Below, piece after piece: positions 1 to 7,485 of a stretch of DNA of 42,616 bases (position 1 is the stretch's first letter; every line of letters begins with the position of its first letter). Source of the stretch: a virus; IMG/VR virus record IMGVR_UViG_3300034111_000709, positions 1 through 42,616 of that record; one strand, given 5' to 3'. Made by a program: the position numbers and the translations under genes. Under the pieces are notes generated by a model. The model was not told where the DNA came from and searched no databases. It worked only from the letters and a program-made list of their open reading frames with translations.

Positions 1-451
1 ATCGTCATCACCAACGGCAAGGAAAGTCACATCATGGCTCAGGCTGGCAGGAAACGGAAAACAGATGTCGAGCGCTATCCTGGTGGCCGCATTGCCAAGG
101 CTGACAGGGGCGATAGAGGCGAGACGGTGGAGCAAATCAAATCCACCGTCATAGCCCAGCGTGTGAAGATGTGGGGCGCGACAATCGAGAACGCATCAGA
201 CCAGCACTGGACCTGCCCGCTTGGTCAGTGGCGGATGCAAGCCAAGCAGGCCCGTGATGACAGCCAAGGGCTATCGGCTGTCCAGTATGAGGCCATCAAG
301 CGCTACGTGACGGTTCGGCACCTTAACCGCGTTGCGCAGGGCTACGGCACCGAACACCCGAAAAGCATCTCAGGTGAAATGGTAAGCGGCTCCGGTGGCA
401 TCGGCTTTGAGTATGACGATGATGAGGTGTTTCGCCGAATGAGGGAATACA
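1..451. repeat. Left copy of the near-identical terminal repeat
   Basis: Bases 1-451 align end to end with 42175-42616. Reading both copies side by side shows eight single-base differences and one 9-base indel, present here around 111-120 and absent in the right copy. All eight substitutions fall in third codon positions of the gene that starts at 34 and are synonymous; the indel is in frame. This fits a circularly permuted or terminally redundant genome whose contig ends come from two co-existing variants. A fixed terminal repeat would be expected to be identical. Confidence 0.9.
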
Positions 452-606
452 ACGGCGCACGGTCTGCCTTGCTGGAATATGCGGGCAGGGGCGTCGAATA
501 TGTGCGCGTTGTCGAGGGGCTGGCGCGGGATGAAACGCAAGCCCCGCACAGTCTGGGGACAGCGCGAGAGGCTGCTAACATTCTGGTGAGATACTTCGGC
601 ATGTGA
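34..606 (+). CDS. Conserved phage protein upstream of terminase; candidate late regulator
   Basis: A 190-residue protein that I cannot assign to a named family. The N-terminus is basic (AGRKRKTD) and the rest looks soluble and mixed alpha/beta, with an acidic EYDDDE patch near residue 130 and a helix-rich C-terminus. The chosen ATG has an AAGGAA Shine-Dalgarno about ten bases upstream. At the other contig end an in-frame ATG at 42163 would add 15 residues. Once the circle is closed it is the last gene of the rightward replication operon and lies immediately before the terminase genes, the place lambda-like phages put antiterminator Q. A late-gene regulator is therefore a positional guess only. 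The second copy differs only synonymously apart from three residues, so the protein is under selection. Confidence 0.8.
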   Translation: MAQAGRKRKTDVERYPGGRIAKADRGDRGETVEQIKSTVIAQRVKMWGATIENASDQHWTCPLGQWRMQAKQARDDSQGLSAVQYEAIKRYVTVRHLNRVAQGYGTEHPKSISGEMVSGSGGIGFEYDDDEVFRRMREYNGARSALLEYAGRGVEYVRVVEGLARDETQAPHSLGTAREAANILVRYFGM

Positions 607-631
607 CTTGCGTTAAGGCGCGAATAAGGAT

Positions 632-676
632 AAGGGCATTAATGCAGGGTGAGAATTTCCGCCCGCATTAGCCCTT
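632..676. terminator. Imperfect hairpin between convergent genes
   Basis: The arms 632-645 and 665-676 pair as AAGGGC..TAATGC with a two-base bulge, around a 19-base loop. No strong T tract follows on either strand, so it is a weak or bidirectional terminator candidate between the plus-strand gene ending at 606 and the minus-strand gene ending at 668. Confidence 0.35.
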
Positions 677-838
677 CGGTTTCCGTCCGCGTCTTTTGAC
701 CGGCTCCACACCGATAGCAGCTTGCATCCTCGCCATCAGTTCAGCGGCAGCATTCGCAGCGCCTCGGCGTTCGGCGGCTTCTATCTCGGCGGCTAGTGCA
801 GTGCGAAGCTGTTCAAGCGCTTTATCAACGGCGTTCAT
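668..838 (-). CDS. Small AT-hook-like basic protein
   Basis: A 56-residue minus-strand ORF starting MNAVDKALEQ and preceded by an excellent GGAGGTGAC ribosome binding site six bases from the ATG, the strongest in this region. Residues 1-42 are an Ala/Glu/Arg-rich amphipathic helix (probably coiled coil). The C-terminus KRRGRKPKG resembles an AT-hook or the H-NS core RGRP motif. It opposes the flanking plus-strand genes and lies in the only gap before the terminase. A small DNA-binding or nucleoid-type regulator is inferred. The opposite-strand ORF over the same bases lacks a ribosome binding site and looks like a shadow. Confidence 0.7.
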   Translation of the reverse strand: MNAVDKALEQLRTALAAEIEAAERRGAANAAAELMARMQAAIGVEPVKRRGRKPKG

Positions 839-892
839 GTGTCACCTCCAAAGGGCGATGACACAAGCACACACAAGCGAAAGTGACAAGCC

Positions 893-997
893 ATGAAGCC
901 CTGCCCCGGTTGCCCAAATCCCAAAGCCTGCGCAAAGGCTGGCAAGTGCATGAAGCCAAAGGCCAAGCCAGCGATGAAGCCTAAGAAGGGCTATTGA
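893..997 (+). CDS. Cys-rich mini-protein (CPGCP type)
   Basis: A 34-residue ORF starting MKPCPGCPNPKAC with four cysteines (CxxC then CxxxxxxC) and a very basic tail (KPKAKPAMKPKK). The spacing suggests a tiny zinc-binding knuckle. Similar mini-proteins occur next to terminase genes in other phages, from memory of the family. It ends eight bases before the terminase small-subunit ATG, consistent with co-transcription and coupling. The ribosome binding site is weak (GAAAGTGAC). Function unknown. Confidence 0.55.
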   Translation: MKPCPGCPNPKACAKAGKCMKPKAKPAMKPKKGY

Positions 998-1004
998 GGC
1001 TGAC

Positions 1005-1409
1005 ATGACGCGCAAGCCAAAGCCCGGTGCTGACGGTGATGTTACACCGGAAAAACAAGGGCTCGTTGCACCTTGGCAGGCAGGTCAGTCGGGCAATCCT
1101 AGCGGCAGACCCAAGGGCGCACGCAACAAGCTAGGCGAGGCGTTCATCGACGCTCTGCATGAGGATTTCAACGAGCACGGACAGGCTGCAATTGTCCAGG
1201 TGCGCACCGAAAAGCCAGACCAGTATCTCAAGGTCATCGCGTCGATCCTGCCGCGTGATTTGAATGTGAACATCAACCCGAATGATGAAATGACCGATGA
1301 GCAGCTTATCGAGCGCATCCGGTCCCTTGACGCCGCCATCCGGCCTTTCCTCAATCTTGAGGGAACAGGCGGCGCTTCTGGCGGAACTGGACCGGCGACG
1401 GCGCACTAA
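1005..1409 (+). CDS. Putative terminase small subunit (DUF5681)
   Basis: A 134-residue protein. Residues about 22-42 carry the DUF5681 signature (PWQAGQSGNPSGRPKGARNK), a short N-terminal module seen in many phage terminase small subunits and packaging-linked proteins. The middle is helical and the C-terminus is Gly/Ala-rich. It directly precedes and overlaps the terminase large subunit, which supports recognition of phage DNA for packaging. No classical HTH is visible, so the DNA-recognition role rests on the DUF5681 match and gene order. Confidence 0.75.
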   Translation: MTRKPKPGADGDVTPEKQGLVAPWQAGQSGNPSGRPKGARNKLGEAFIDALHEDFNEHGQAAIVQVRTEKPDQYLKVIASILPRDLNVNINPNDEMTDEQLIERIRSLDAAIRPFLNLEGTGGASGGTGPATAH

Positions 1410-2733
1410 CCTGCTGCCGCGCTATAAGCCATACGCAAAGCAGCGGGAGTTCCACGCCAACGGTCACAAGTTTCGGGAGCGGCTGTTTATGGCCGGCAAC
1501 CAGCTTGGCAAGACGGTCGCGGGTGCGGCTGAGACGGCGATGCACTTGACGGGGCTTTATCCCGACGACTGGCATGGGCGGCGCTTTGACCATCCGGTGA
1601 TCTGGATTGCAGGATCGGAAAGCTACGAGCTAACACGCGACGGCGTGCAGCGCTTGCTAGTCGGTCCACCTGCACAAGAAGAGGACTGGGGAACGGGTTA
1701 CATTCCCAAGTCGTGCATTGAAGGCAGCACACGGCGTTCTGGTGTGTCTCATGCGCTGGACACGGTGACAGTGCGGCATGTCTCTGGTGGCCTTTCTACG
1801 CTCTACCTGAAGGCATATGAGCAGGGCCGGGGCAAGTGGCAGGCCAACACGGTTCACGGCATCTGGTTCGACGAAGAGCCACCAAGCGACGTGTACTTTG
1901 AGGGGATTACGCGCACCAACGCGACGGGCGGCATGATCATGCTGACGTTCACGCCTTTGAAGGGCATGTCGGACGTGGTGGGGCGTTATATCCTGGAACA
2001 GAACCCGGATCGCATCGTCACCACAATGACGATTGACGACGCTGAGCACTACACGCCGGAGCAGCGCGAAAAGATTGCGGCCAGCTATCCGGCCCATGAG
2101 CGTGAAGCGCGCACCAAGGGCGTGCCTTCAATGGGTTCGGGGCGCATCTTCCCGGTTGCGGAAGAGAGCATCGTTGTTGATCCGATGGAGATCCCGAAGC
2201 ACTGGGCGCGCATCGCCGGTCTGGACTTTGGCTGGGACCATCCGACCGCTGCCGTTGAACTGGCATGGGACCGTGACGCTGACGTGATCTATCTCACGAA
2301 GGACTATCGCCAGCGTGAGGCGACACCGATCATTCACGCGGCTGCCGTCAAGCCATGGGGTGATTGGCTGAATTGGTCATGGCCTCACGATGGCAACAAC
2401 GACACGGCAGCGGGCGAGAACCTCGCCAGTCAATACACAAAGCAGGGCCTGAACATGCTGCCTGAAAGGGCAACAGACGAAAGCGGATCCAACAGTGTCG
2501 AAGCTGGCCTGATGGACATGCTGGACCGGATGCAGACCGGGCGCTGGAAAGTGTTCCGCACCTGCACGTCATGGCTTGAAGAGTTCCGGCTCTACCATCG
2601 GAAAGACGGCAAGGTCGTGAAAGAGCGTGACGATACGATTTCGGCCTCACGATATGCGCTGATGATGAAGCGCTTCGCAGACGTGCCGAAAGGCAAAGAC
2701 AACTGGAAATTCACGGCACGGAAGGTGATCTAA
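1297..2733 (+). CDS. terL: Terminase large subunit
   Basis: A 478-residue ATPase-nuclease that translocates DNA into the prohead and cuts it. Walker A is GNQLGKT at residues 67-73 and Walker B is GIWFDEE at about 188-194. The RNase H-like nuclease begins at GLDFGWDHP (308-316, Asp310), with a further acidic site in KERDDT (about 442-447). The size is typical of podovirus/P22-like large terminases. The ATG at 1297 overlaps the small-subunit gene by 113 bases. An internal TTG start near 1357 is possible because the first 20 residues are low complexity. It is followed three bases later by the portal gene. Confidence 0.95.
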   Translation: MSSLSSASGPLTPPSGLSSILREQAALLAELDRRRRTNLLPRYKPYAKQREFHANGHKFRERLFMAGNQLGKTVAGAAETAMHLTGLYPDDWHGRRFDHPVIWIAGSESYELTRDGVQRLLVGPPAQEEDWGTGYIPKSCIEGSTRRSGVSHALDTVTVRHVSGGLSTLYLKAYEQGRGKWQANTVHGIWFDEEPPSDVYFEGITRTNATGGMIMLTFTPLKGMSDVVGRYILEQNPDRIVTTMTIDDAEHYTPEQREKIAASYPAHEREARTKGVPSMGSGRIFPVAEESIVVDPMEIPKHWARIAGLDFGWDHPTAAVELAWDRDADVIYLTKDYRQREATPIIHAAAVKPWGDWLNWSWPHDGNNDTAAGENLASQYTKQGLNMLPERATDESGSNSVEAGLMDMLDRMQTGRWKVFRTCTSWLEEFRLYHRKDGKVVKERDDTISASRYALMMKRFADVPKGKDNWKFTARKVI

Positions 2734-2736
2734 CCC

Positions 2737-5070
2737 ATGGCTGAAAAGGACATTCCCAGCCGTGTGCGTGCTTTGGTGCGTGATTGCGAGGATTACCGGG
2801 ACGAGCGGTCACAGGACCGGCTCAAGGCCATGGCGTTTTATGATGGCGACCCAGAAGCGGTCCCATTCCAGAAGAACCGTTCGTCTGTCGTCACCCGTGA
2901 CGTGCGCGCTGCGATCAAGAAGGTTTTGCCTGCCATCACGCGGGTAATCCTCGGCGGCGATAAAGTGGTTGAATATCAACCCGTCGGCCAGAACGACGAA
3001 CAGACAGCCCAGCAGGCCAGCGATTACGTCAACCTGGTTATCATGGACGAATGCGGCGTTCGGCAGGCCATCCACGACGCGGTGATGGATGCGCTGAAGC
3101 TGCGCAACGGCATCCTGCACTGGTACGTTGACACCAAGATTGAGATCAAGACCAGCGAGCACAGCGGCCTTGACGAAATGGCCTTTGCCCAGCTTGTCGA
3201 GCCTGATGATGTCGAGGTGCTGGAACACAGCGCACGGCAGGAGATGGTTGACGGCCCTCAAGGCCAGATGCCGATTACGGTTCATGATGTCAAAATCCGC
3301 CGCAAGTCCACCAAGAAGAACATTCGCGTCGCCGCTCGGCCTCCTGAAGAGTTCCTGATCCACTCCGACGCGGTGACGCTTGAAGACAGCCCCATCGTCG
3401 GCGTCAAGACCAAGATGCGCCGCACTGATCTGGTCGCAATGGGCTACGATGCAAAGCGCATCCGTGAACTGCCTATTTCGGAAGGCGACGAAAGCGCGGA
3501 AGAGTTCGAGCGGCTGGAACGTCGCGACGTCATCGAAGGCCGTGACGGTGACGACCTGCACTGGACCACGCAAGAGATCGACTACTACGAACTGTATGTT
3601 CGGATCGATCAGGATGATGACGGCATCGCTGAACTGCGGCGCATTGTTTATGCCGGTTCAATCTCCGAACAGAACGAACTTGAAAACGACGAATGCGATG
3701 AAGTGCCGTTCGCGTCGATTGTCTGCGAACGCCAGCCGCACCAGTGGGAAGGCGTGGCAATCTCGGATGACCTGATCGAATTGCAGCGCATCAAGACGGT
3801 GCTGCTACGTAACACGCTTGATAACCTTTACTGGCAGAACAACCTTCAGCCGGCCATTCAAGAGGGCGCGGTATCCAACCCCGAGGCGGTGCTTAATCCA
3901 GAGTTCGGCCTGCCAATCCGCATCAAGCAGGGCTTTAATGTCCGTGATGCGGTTCAGTATCAGGTGGTGCCCTTCGTCGCGAAGGAAAGCTTCTCGATGC
4001 TGGAATATCTGGACGCCGAAGCGGCTGACAGAACCGGCATCAACGAAGCATCGAATGGCCTTGCACCGGACGCTTTGCAGAACATGACGGCTAAAGCCTC
4101 TGCGATGATCGAGCAGGGCGGTGTTGCCCAGACTGAGATGATGGTGCGCACGATTGCGGACGGTCTCAGGGCCATGTTTCAGGGGCTTCTAAGGCTGGTC
4201 ATTCGCCACCAGGATAAGCCCCGCACGGTCAAGCTGCGCGGCGAGTGGGTGGAGTTCGACCCGCGTCACTGGAATGCGGAAATGGACGCCTCAATCAATG
4301 TCGGTCTGGGTGCCGGCACTCGTGAACGCGACATGATGATGATGCAGATGATAATCGGGCTTCAGGAGCGGATTGTCGCCACGCTCGGCCCTGACAATCC
4401 ATTCGTCAAGCCTGAGAACGTCTATAACAGCTTTGAAGAGCTTGTGCGCGCGGCTGGCATCAAGACGCCTGACCGGTTCGTGACTAATCCGGACCCGCAA
4501 GAAGTTGCGGCGCGTCTGGAAATGGCCCGCAACAAGCCTGACCCTGAGATGATTAAAGCCAACGCGGCGATGCAGGTTGAGCAGATGAAGGCTCAAATCG
4601 CCATGCAGGTGAAACAGGCCGACATGGAAGTGCAGACCAACAAGGAACGCGCCCAGATGGAGGCTGACCTTCGCGTGAAGGCGGCTGAAATGGAAAAAGA
4701 CGCCATCGCGCGCCGTGAACAGCTTGAAGCCGACGCCATCAAGGAAGAGCAAAAGGCCAACCTTGAGCGTGAAAAGATGGCTCAGGCCCGTGAACTGAAA
4801 TTACTTGAACTCGCACAGCAGCGTGAACTTGCCGTCATGTCGAGCGGTGTCGAACAGGCCGAAAGCGGCGTGCAACAGGTGATTGAAGCCATCCAGATGC
4901 TGACCAATCAGGTTGAGGGCATCGGCGCACGCGATAGCGCACCCCGTCGCATTGTCCGTGATCCGGTGACGGGCGACATCGTGGGCGTTGAGGTTGACGG
5001 CGGATCTGCAAGGCGTGTGGTGCGTGATCCTGCATCCGGTGACATCATCGGCGTGGAGACGATCCAGTGA
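2737..5070 (+). CDS. Portal protein (P22-like, head-tail connector)
   Basis: A 777-residue protein forming the dodecameric DNA gate at the capsid vertex. Size, position after the terminase and the mixed alpha/beta N-terminal two thirds match P22-type portals. Residues about 605-705 form a long Lys/Glu/Met/Gln-rich helix, predicted coiled coil, comparable to the C-terminal barrel of P22-like portals. The last 40 residues hold two copies of a motif RRxVRDPxxGDIxGVE (about 736-751 and 758-773). The stop overlaps the GTG start of the next gene (GTGA). Confidence 0.9.
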   Translation: MAEKDIPSRVRALVRDCEDYRDERSQDRLKAMAFYDGDPEAVPFQKNRSSVVTRDVRAAIKKVLPAITRVILGGDKVVEYQPVGQNDEQTAQQASDYVNLVIMDECGVRQAIHDAVMDALKLRNGILHWYVDTKIEIKTSEHSGLDEMAFAQLVEPDDVEVLEHSARQEMVDGPQGQMPITVHDVKIRRKSTKKNIRVAARPPEEFLIHSDAVTLEDSPIVGVKTKMRRTDLVAMGYDAKRIRELPISEGDESAEEFERLERRDVIEGRDGDDLHWTTQEIDYYELYVRIDQDDDGIAELRRIVYAGSISEQNELENDECDEVPFASIVCERQPHQWEGVAISDDLIELQRIKTVLLRNTLDNLYWQNNLQPAIQEGAVSNPEAVLNPEFGLPIRIKQGFNVRDAVQYQVVPFVAKESFSMLEYLDAEAADRTGINEASNGLAPDALQNMTAKASAMIEQGGVAQTEMMVRTIADGLRAMFQGLLRLVIRHQDKPRTVKLRGEWVEFDPRHWNAEMDASINVGLGAGTRERDMMMMQMIIGLQERIVATLGPDNPFVKPENVYNSFEELVRAAGIKTPDRFVTNPDPQEVAARLEMARNKPDPEMIKANAAMQVEQMKAQIAMQVKQADMEVQTNKERAQMEADLRVKAAEMEKDAIARREQLEADAIKEEQKANLEREKMAQARELKLLELAQQRELAVMSSGVEQAESGVQQVIEAIQMLTNQVEGIGARDSAPRRIVRDPVTGDIVGVEVDGGSARRVVRDPASGDIIGVETIQ

Positions 5071-6200
5071 CCGTCTCGCTCAAGCACGGCTTTAACAGCG
5101 CGATTGCAGACGACCCGGCATCGGTAACGGCTGGCCATGTCCTGCCGTCTCACTGGAATGCCGAACACACGCTGACGGCGGCTGCGAATAGCGTCGTTGC
5201 CCGTGCGGCGGCGACTGGTGGCGCGGTGACGGATGTGGCGCTGTCGGCCAGCCAACTGCTAGGACGTGGCGCGACGGGCGACGTGGCTGCGATTACGCTC
5301 GGCACCGGGTTGAGCATGTCGGGTGCGACGCTCAATTCATCGGGCGTCCTGAACAACCTCACGGCGACAAGCGCACCGACTGTCAATGATGACAGCGGCG
5401 ATGGCTATGCGGTCGGCTCGCGCTGGCTTTGGGCTGCCCGCGGGCTGGAGTGGGTTGCAGTTAGCGTTTCAAGTGGCGCGGCACGGTGGGTTATCAGCTT
5501 GGTTCGTGCGCTGGAAATGGGGCGCTCCCCGTCCAACATCGTGCTGTTCACTGACCTTGAAGGCGCGACGACCCTCGACAACGATTTCAAGTCAGGTGAA
5601 TTTGTTTTTGGCGGCTTCGGCAGCACGCTTTCAATGCCATCGACAACAGATCAAGTGGCATCCAGCGCAAGGCGGTTAAGCGTAGCGTCGCTCGACACGG
5701 TGGGGCATATCGGCACGCACCACGAAAGCCACGGCCATCTTGTTCTCGGGTCTGGCGATTGGATTTACGGCGCGAGGGTGAACTATCGCCACCTGCCAAA
5801 CTCGACTGACGAATTTACATCATGGTGCGGGTTTACATTCACGAACCAAATCCAGGGCATCCCATCTGACCAAGCCGACGCCTGCGCGTTCACGTTGCGC
5901 CTGACGAGCGGTTCAGCCGAGTTCGTTTCCGTCACGCGCAACAACAGCGGCACGGTTCAATCCAACGTCCTGACCACGCCGACAACTGGAACATGGATGG
6001 ACCTGTTCATCTCGCTGCCATCGTCGGGCAATGCGCTGTTCTTTGTGAACGGCACGCAGGTCGCAAGCCATTCGACCAAGCCCCGAACGACTGTTGCCGT
6101 CCGGCCAACTGTCGTAATGCGCAAAGCGGCAGCGGGCGGCACTGCCACCCAAAGCGTTGACTTGGACATGCAACTTCTGGCCGGATTGGGTGTGCGATGA
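5067..6200 (+). CDS. Tail fibre/adhesin-like virion protein
   Basis: A 377-residue protein starting at a GTG that overlaps the portal stop as GTGA. The N-terminal ~120 residues (MTVSLKHGF, SHWNAEHTL, GAVTDVALSASQLLGR) look like the attachment region found in many phage fibre proteins. The C-terminal ~230 residues are Gly/Ser/Thr-rich beta structure of concanavalin/LamG-like character, inferred from composition only. It begins a run of adhesin-like genes that continues to about 10262. Receptor binding is inferred. Confidence 0.6.
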   Translation: MTVSLKHGFNSAIADDPASVTAGHVLPSHWNAEHTLTAAANSVVARAAATGGAVTDVALSASQLLGRGATGDVAAITLGTGLSMSGATLNSSGVLNNLTATSAPTVNDDSGDGYAVGSRWLWAARGLEWVAVSVSSGAARWVISLVRALEMGRSPSNIVLFTDLEGATTLDNDFKSGEFVFGGFGSTLSMPSTTDQVASSARRLSVASLDTVGHIGTHHESHGHLVLGSGDWIYGARVNYRHLPNSTDEFTSWCGFTFTNQIQGIPSDQADACAFTLRLTSGSAEFVSVTRNNSGTVQSNVLTTPTTGTWMDLFISLPSSGNALFFVNGTQVASHSTKPRTTVAVRPTVVMRKAAAGGTATQSVDLDMQLLAGLGVR

Positions 6201-6568
6201 GCATAATTCGCGAAGAAGTCACATTCCCTGATGGCCGCGTTGAAATCCGCGAATATCCCGCGACACCAGACCCGGTCCGCGTTCCCCAGAGCGTGACAGA
6301 AACCCAATTCATGCGCGCCGCTGTCAAGGTCGGCATCGTCACGACAGCCGAAGCCAAAGCCTATCTGGCGCGCGGTGTCATCCCGGCGTTTGTGGAAACG
6401 GCAGTTGCTCAAATCCCAGCCAACGTGCGCACGGATGCAGAATTGAAAATCATCGGTTCCGACACGTTCCACCGGGCCGATCCCGTATTCGCAATGCTCA
6501 TCGCGGGTGGAGCCGCGACATCTGAACAGGTTGATGACCTGTTTCGTCTTGCCGCAACCCTCGACTAA
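6197..6568 (+). CDS. Hypothetical protein in the fibre cassette
   Basis: A 123-residue soluble, helix-rich protein with no motif I recognise. The N-terminus REEVTFPDGRVEIREYP is beta-hairpin-like; the rest carries Ala-rich helices. It overlaps the preceding fibre-like gene as ATGA and precedes a gene with its own ribosome binding site. Small helical proteins next to fibre genes are often fibre-assembly or structural accessory proteins, which is the only basis for a guess here. Confidence 0.7.
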   Translation: MSIIREEVTFPDGRVEIREYPATPDPVRVPQSVTETQFMRAAVKVGIVTTAEAKAYLARGVIPAFVETAVAQIPANVRTDAELKIIGSDTFHRADPVFAMLIAGGAATSEQVDDLFRLAATLD

Positions 6569-6583
6569 CAACAGGAGACCAAC

Positions 6584-7030
6584 GTGTCAGCCTCAAACGC
6601 CTTTGAAACCAGCATCCTTCAGCACATCTTCCAGAATGCCGACATTGCCAACATCGGCGATGCGACCGGCCTGCGTGGCTCGACCACGGCAGGTTCGCTG
6701 CATGTGTCACTGCACACGGCAGATCCTGGAGAAGCAGGCGCACAGAACACGTCCGAGGTTTCCTACACCGGATACGCTCGGCAGGCTGTTGCCCGCTCCG
6801 CTGGTGGCTGGACGGTGTCTGGCAACAACGCATCCAACGCGGCGGCGGTTGTGTTCGGGCCTTGCACGGCTGGCTCGGCAACCATTACCCATTTCGGCAT
6901 CGGCACGGCATCTTCGGGCGCTGGCAACCTGCTGTTCAAGGGCGCGTTGACTGCCTCGATCAGCGTTACCACGTCCTCGAATGCCACGCAGACCTTCGCA
7001 ATCGGCGTGCTTGATGTGGACTGCGACTGA
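6584..7030 (+). CDS. Phage tail fibre-like structural protein
   Basis: A 148-residue protein. The start is GTG with an AGGAG site eight bases upstream. The sequence follows a recurrent phage family: N-terminal helix (ILQHIFQN), the strand SLHVSLHTADPGEAG, then GYARQAV, a GPCTAGSATITHFGIG stretch and a terminal NLLFKGALTASISV region. Members are annotated as small tail fibre or tail-tip proteins. It lies within a block of beta-rich virion genes and overlaps the next gene by one base (TGATG). Confidence 0.6.
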   Translation: MSASNAFETSILQHIFQNADIANIGDATGLRGSTTAGSLHVSLHTADPGEAGAQNTSEVSYTGYARQAVARSAGGWTVSGNNASNAAAVVFGPCTAGSATITHFGIGTASSGAGNLLFKGALTASISVTTSSNATQTFAIGVLDVDCD

Positions 7031-7485
7031 TGGCTGACAATGTAACAGCACTCGCCAACACAGGCACCGGCACGGACGTATTCGCAACCGATGACATCGG
7101 CGGCGTCAACTATCCGCGCACGAAAGTCGGGTTCGGTGTTGACGGCTCCTATGAGGACGCCAGCGCCACGAACCCGCTGCCTGTTCAGGCGTATGGCGAA
7201 CTGGTCGAGGCCATCGAGGCCATGCGCTTTGCGATTGCATCGCTGACCAAGACCATCGGTTATGCGCTGCCCAACGCATCGGGTTTCCCCATCATGGAAG
7301 CCCGGCAGGCGACTGCTGGCAACCTGCAAGTGACTGTCGGCAGCATCTCGGGCGGGCAGACGATTGCGACGGTTTCCACGCTCACGAACCAAAGCCAGAT
7401 CGGCGGCTTCTCAGCCAACGACCAAATCCCCGCTTTCATGCACCTTCAGGCGGATAACCTTCGCCGCAACATCTCGGTGACATAA
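7030..7485 (+). CDS. Hypothetical virion protein
   Basis: A 151-residue protein with a beta-rich N-terminus (TDVFATDDIGG, VGFGVDGSYED), a central helix (LVEAIEAMRFAIASLTKTIG) and a Gly/Thr-rich C-terminus. The first part resembles short segments found in phage tail and decoration proteins, but I cannot name a family. It is coupled to both neighbours by one-base overlaps (TGATG upstream, TAATG downstream), so it is probably made with them. Confidence 0.65.
   Translation: MADNVTALANTGTGTDVFATDDIGGVNYPRTKVGFGVDGSYEDASATNPLPVQAYGELVEAIEAMRFAIASLTKTIGYALPNASGFPIMEARQATAGNLQVTVGSISGGQTIATVSTLTNQSQIGGFSANDQIPAFMHLQADNLRRNISVT

Noticed and set aside
696-896. A 66-codon plus-strand ORF before the terminase
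   Set aside because: Ser/Ala-rich shadow of the minus-strand gene at 668-838, which has the strong ribosome binding site.
2809-3573. A 254-codon minus-strand ORF inside the portal gene
   Set aside because: It is an antisense shadow of a very long GC-rich coding gene, with no ribosome binding site and low-complexity Val/Leu/His composition.
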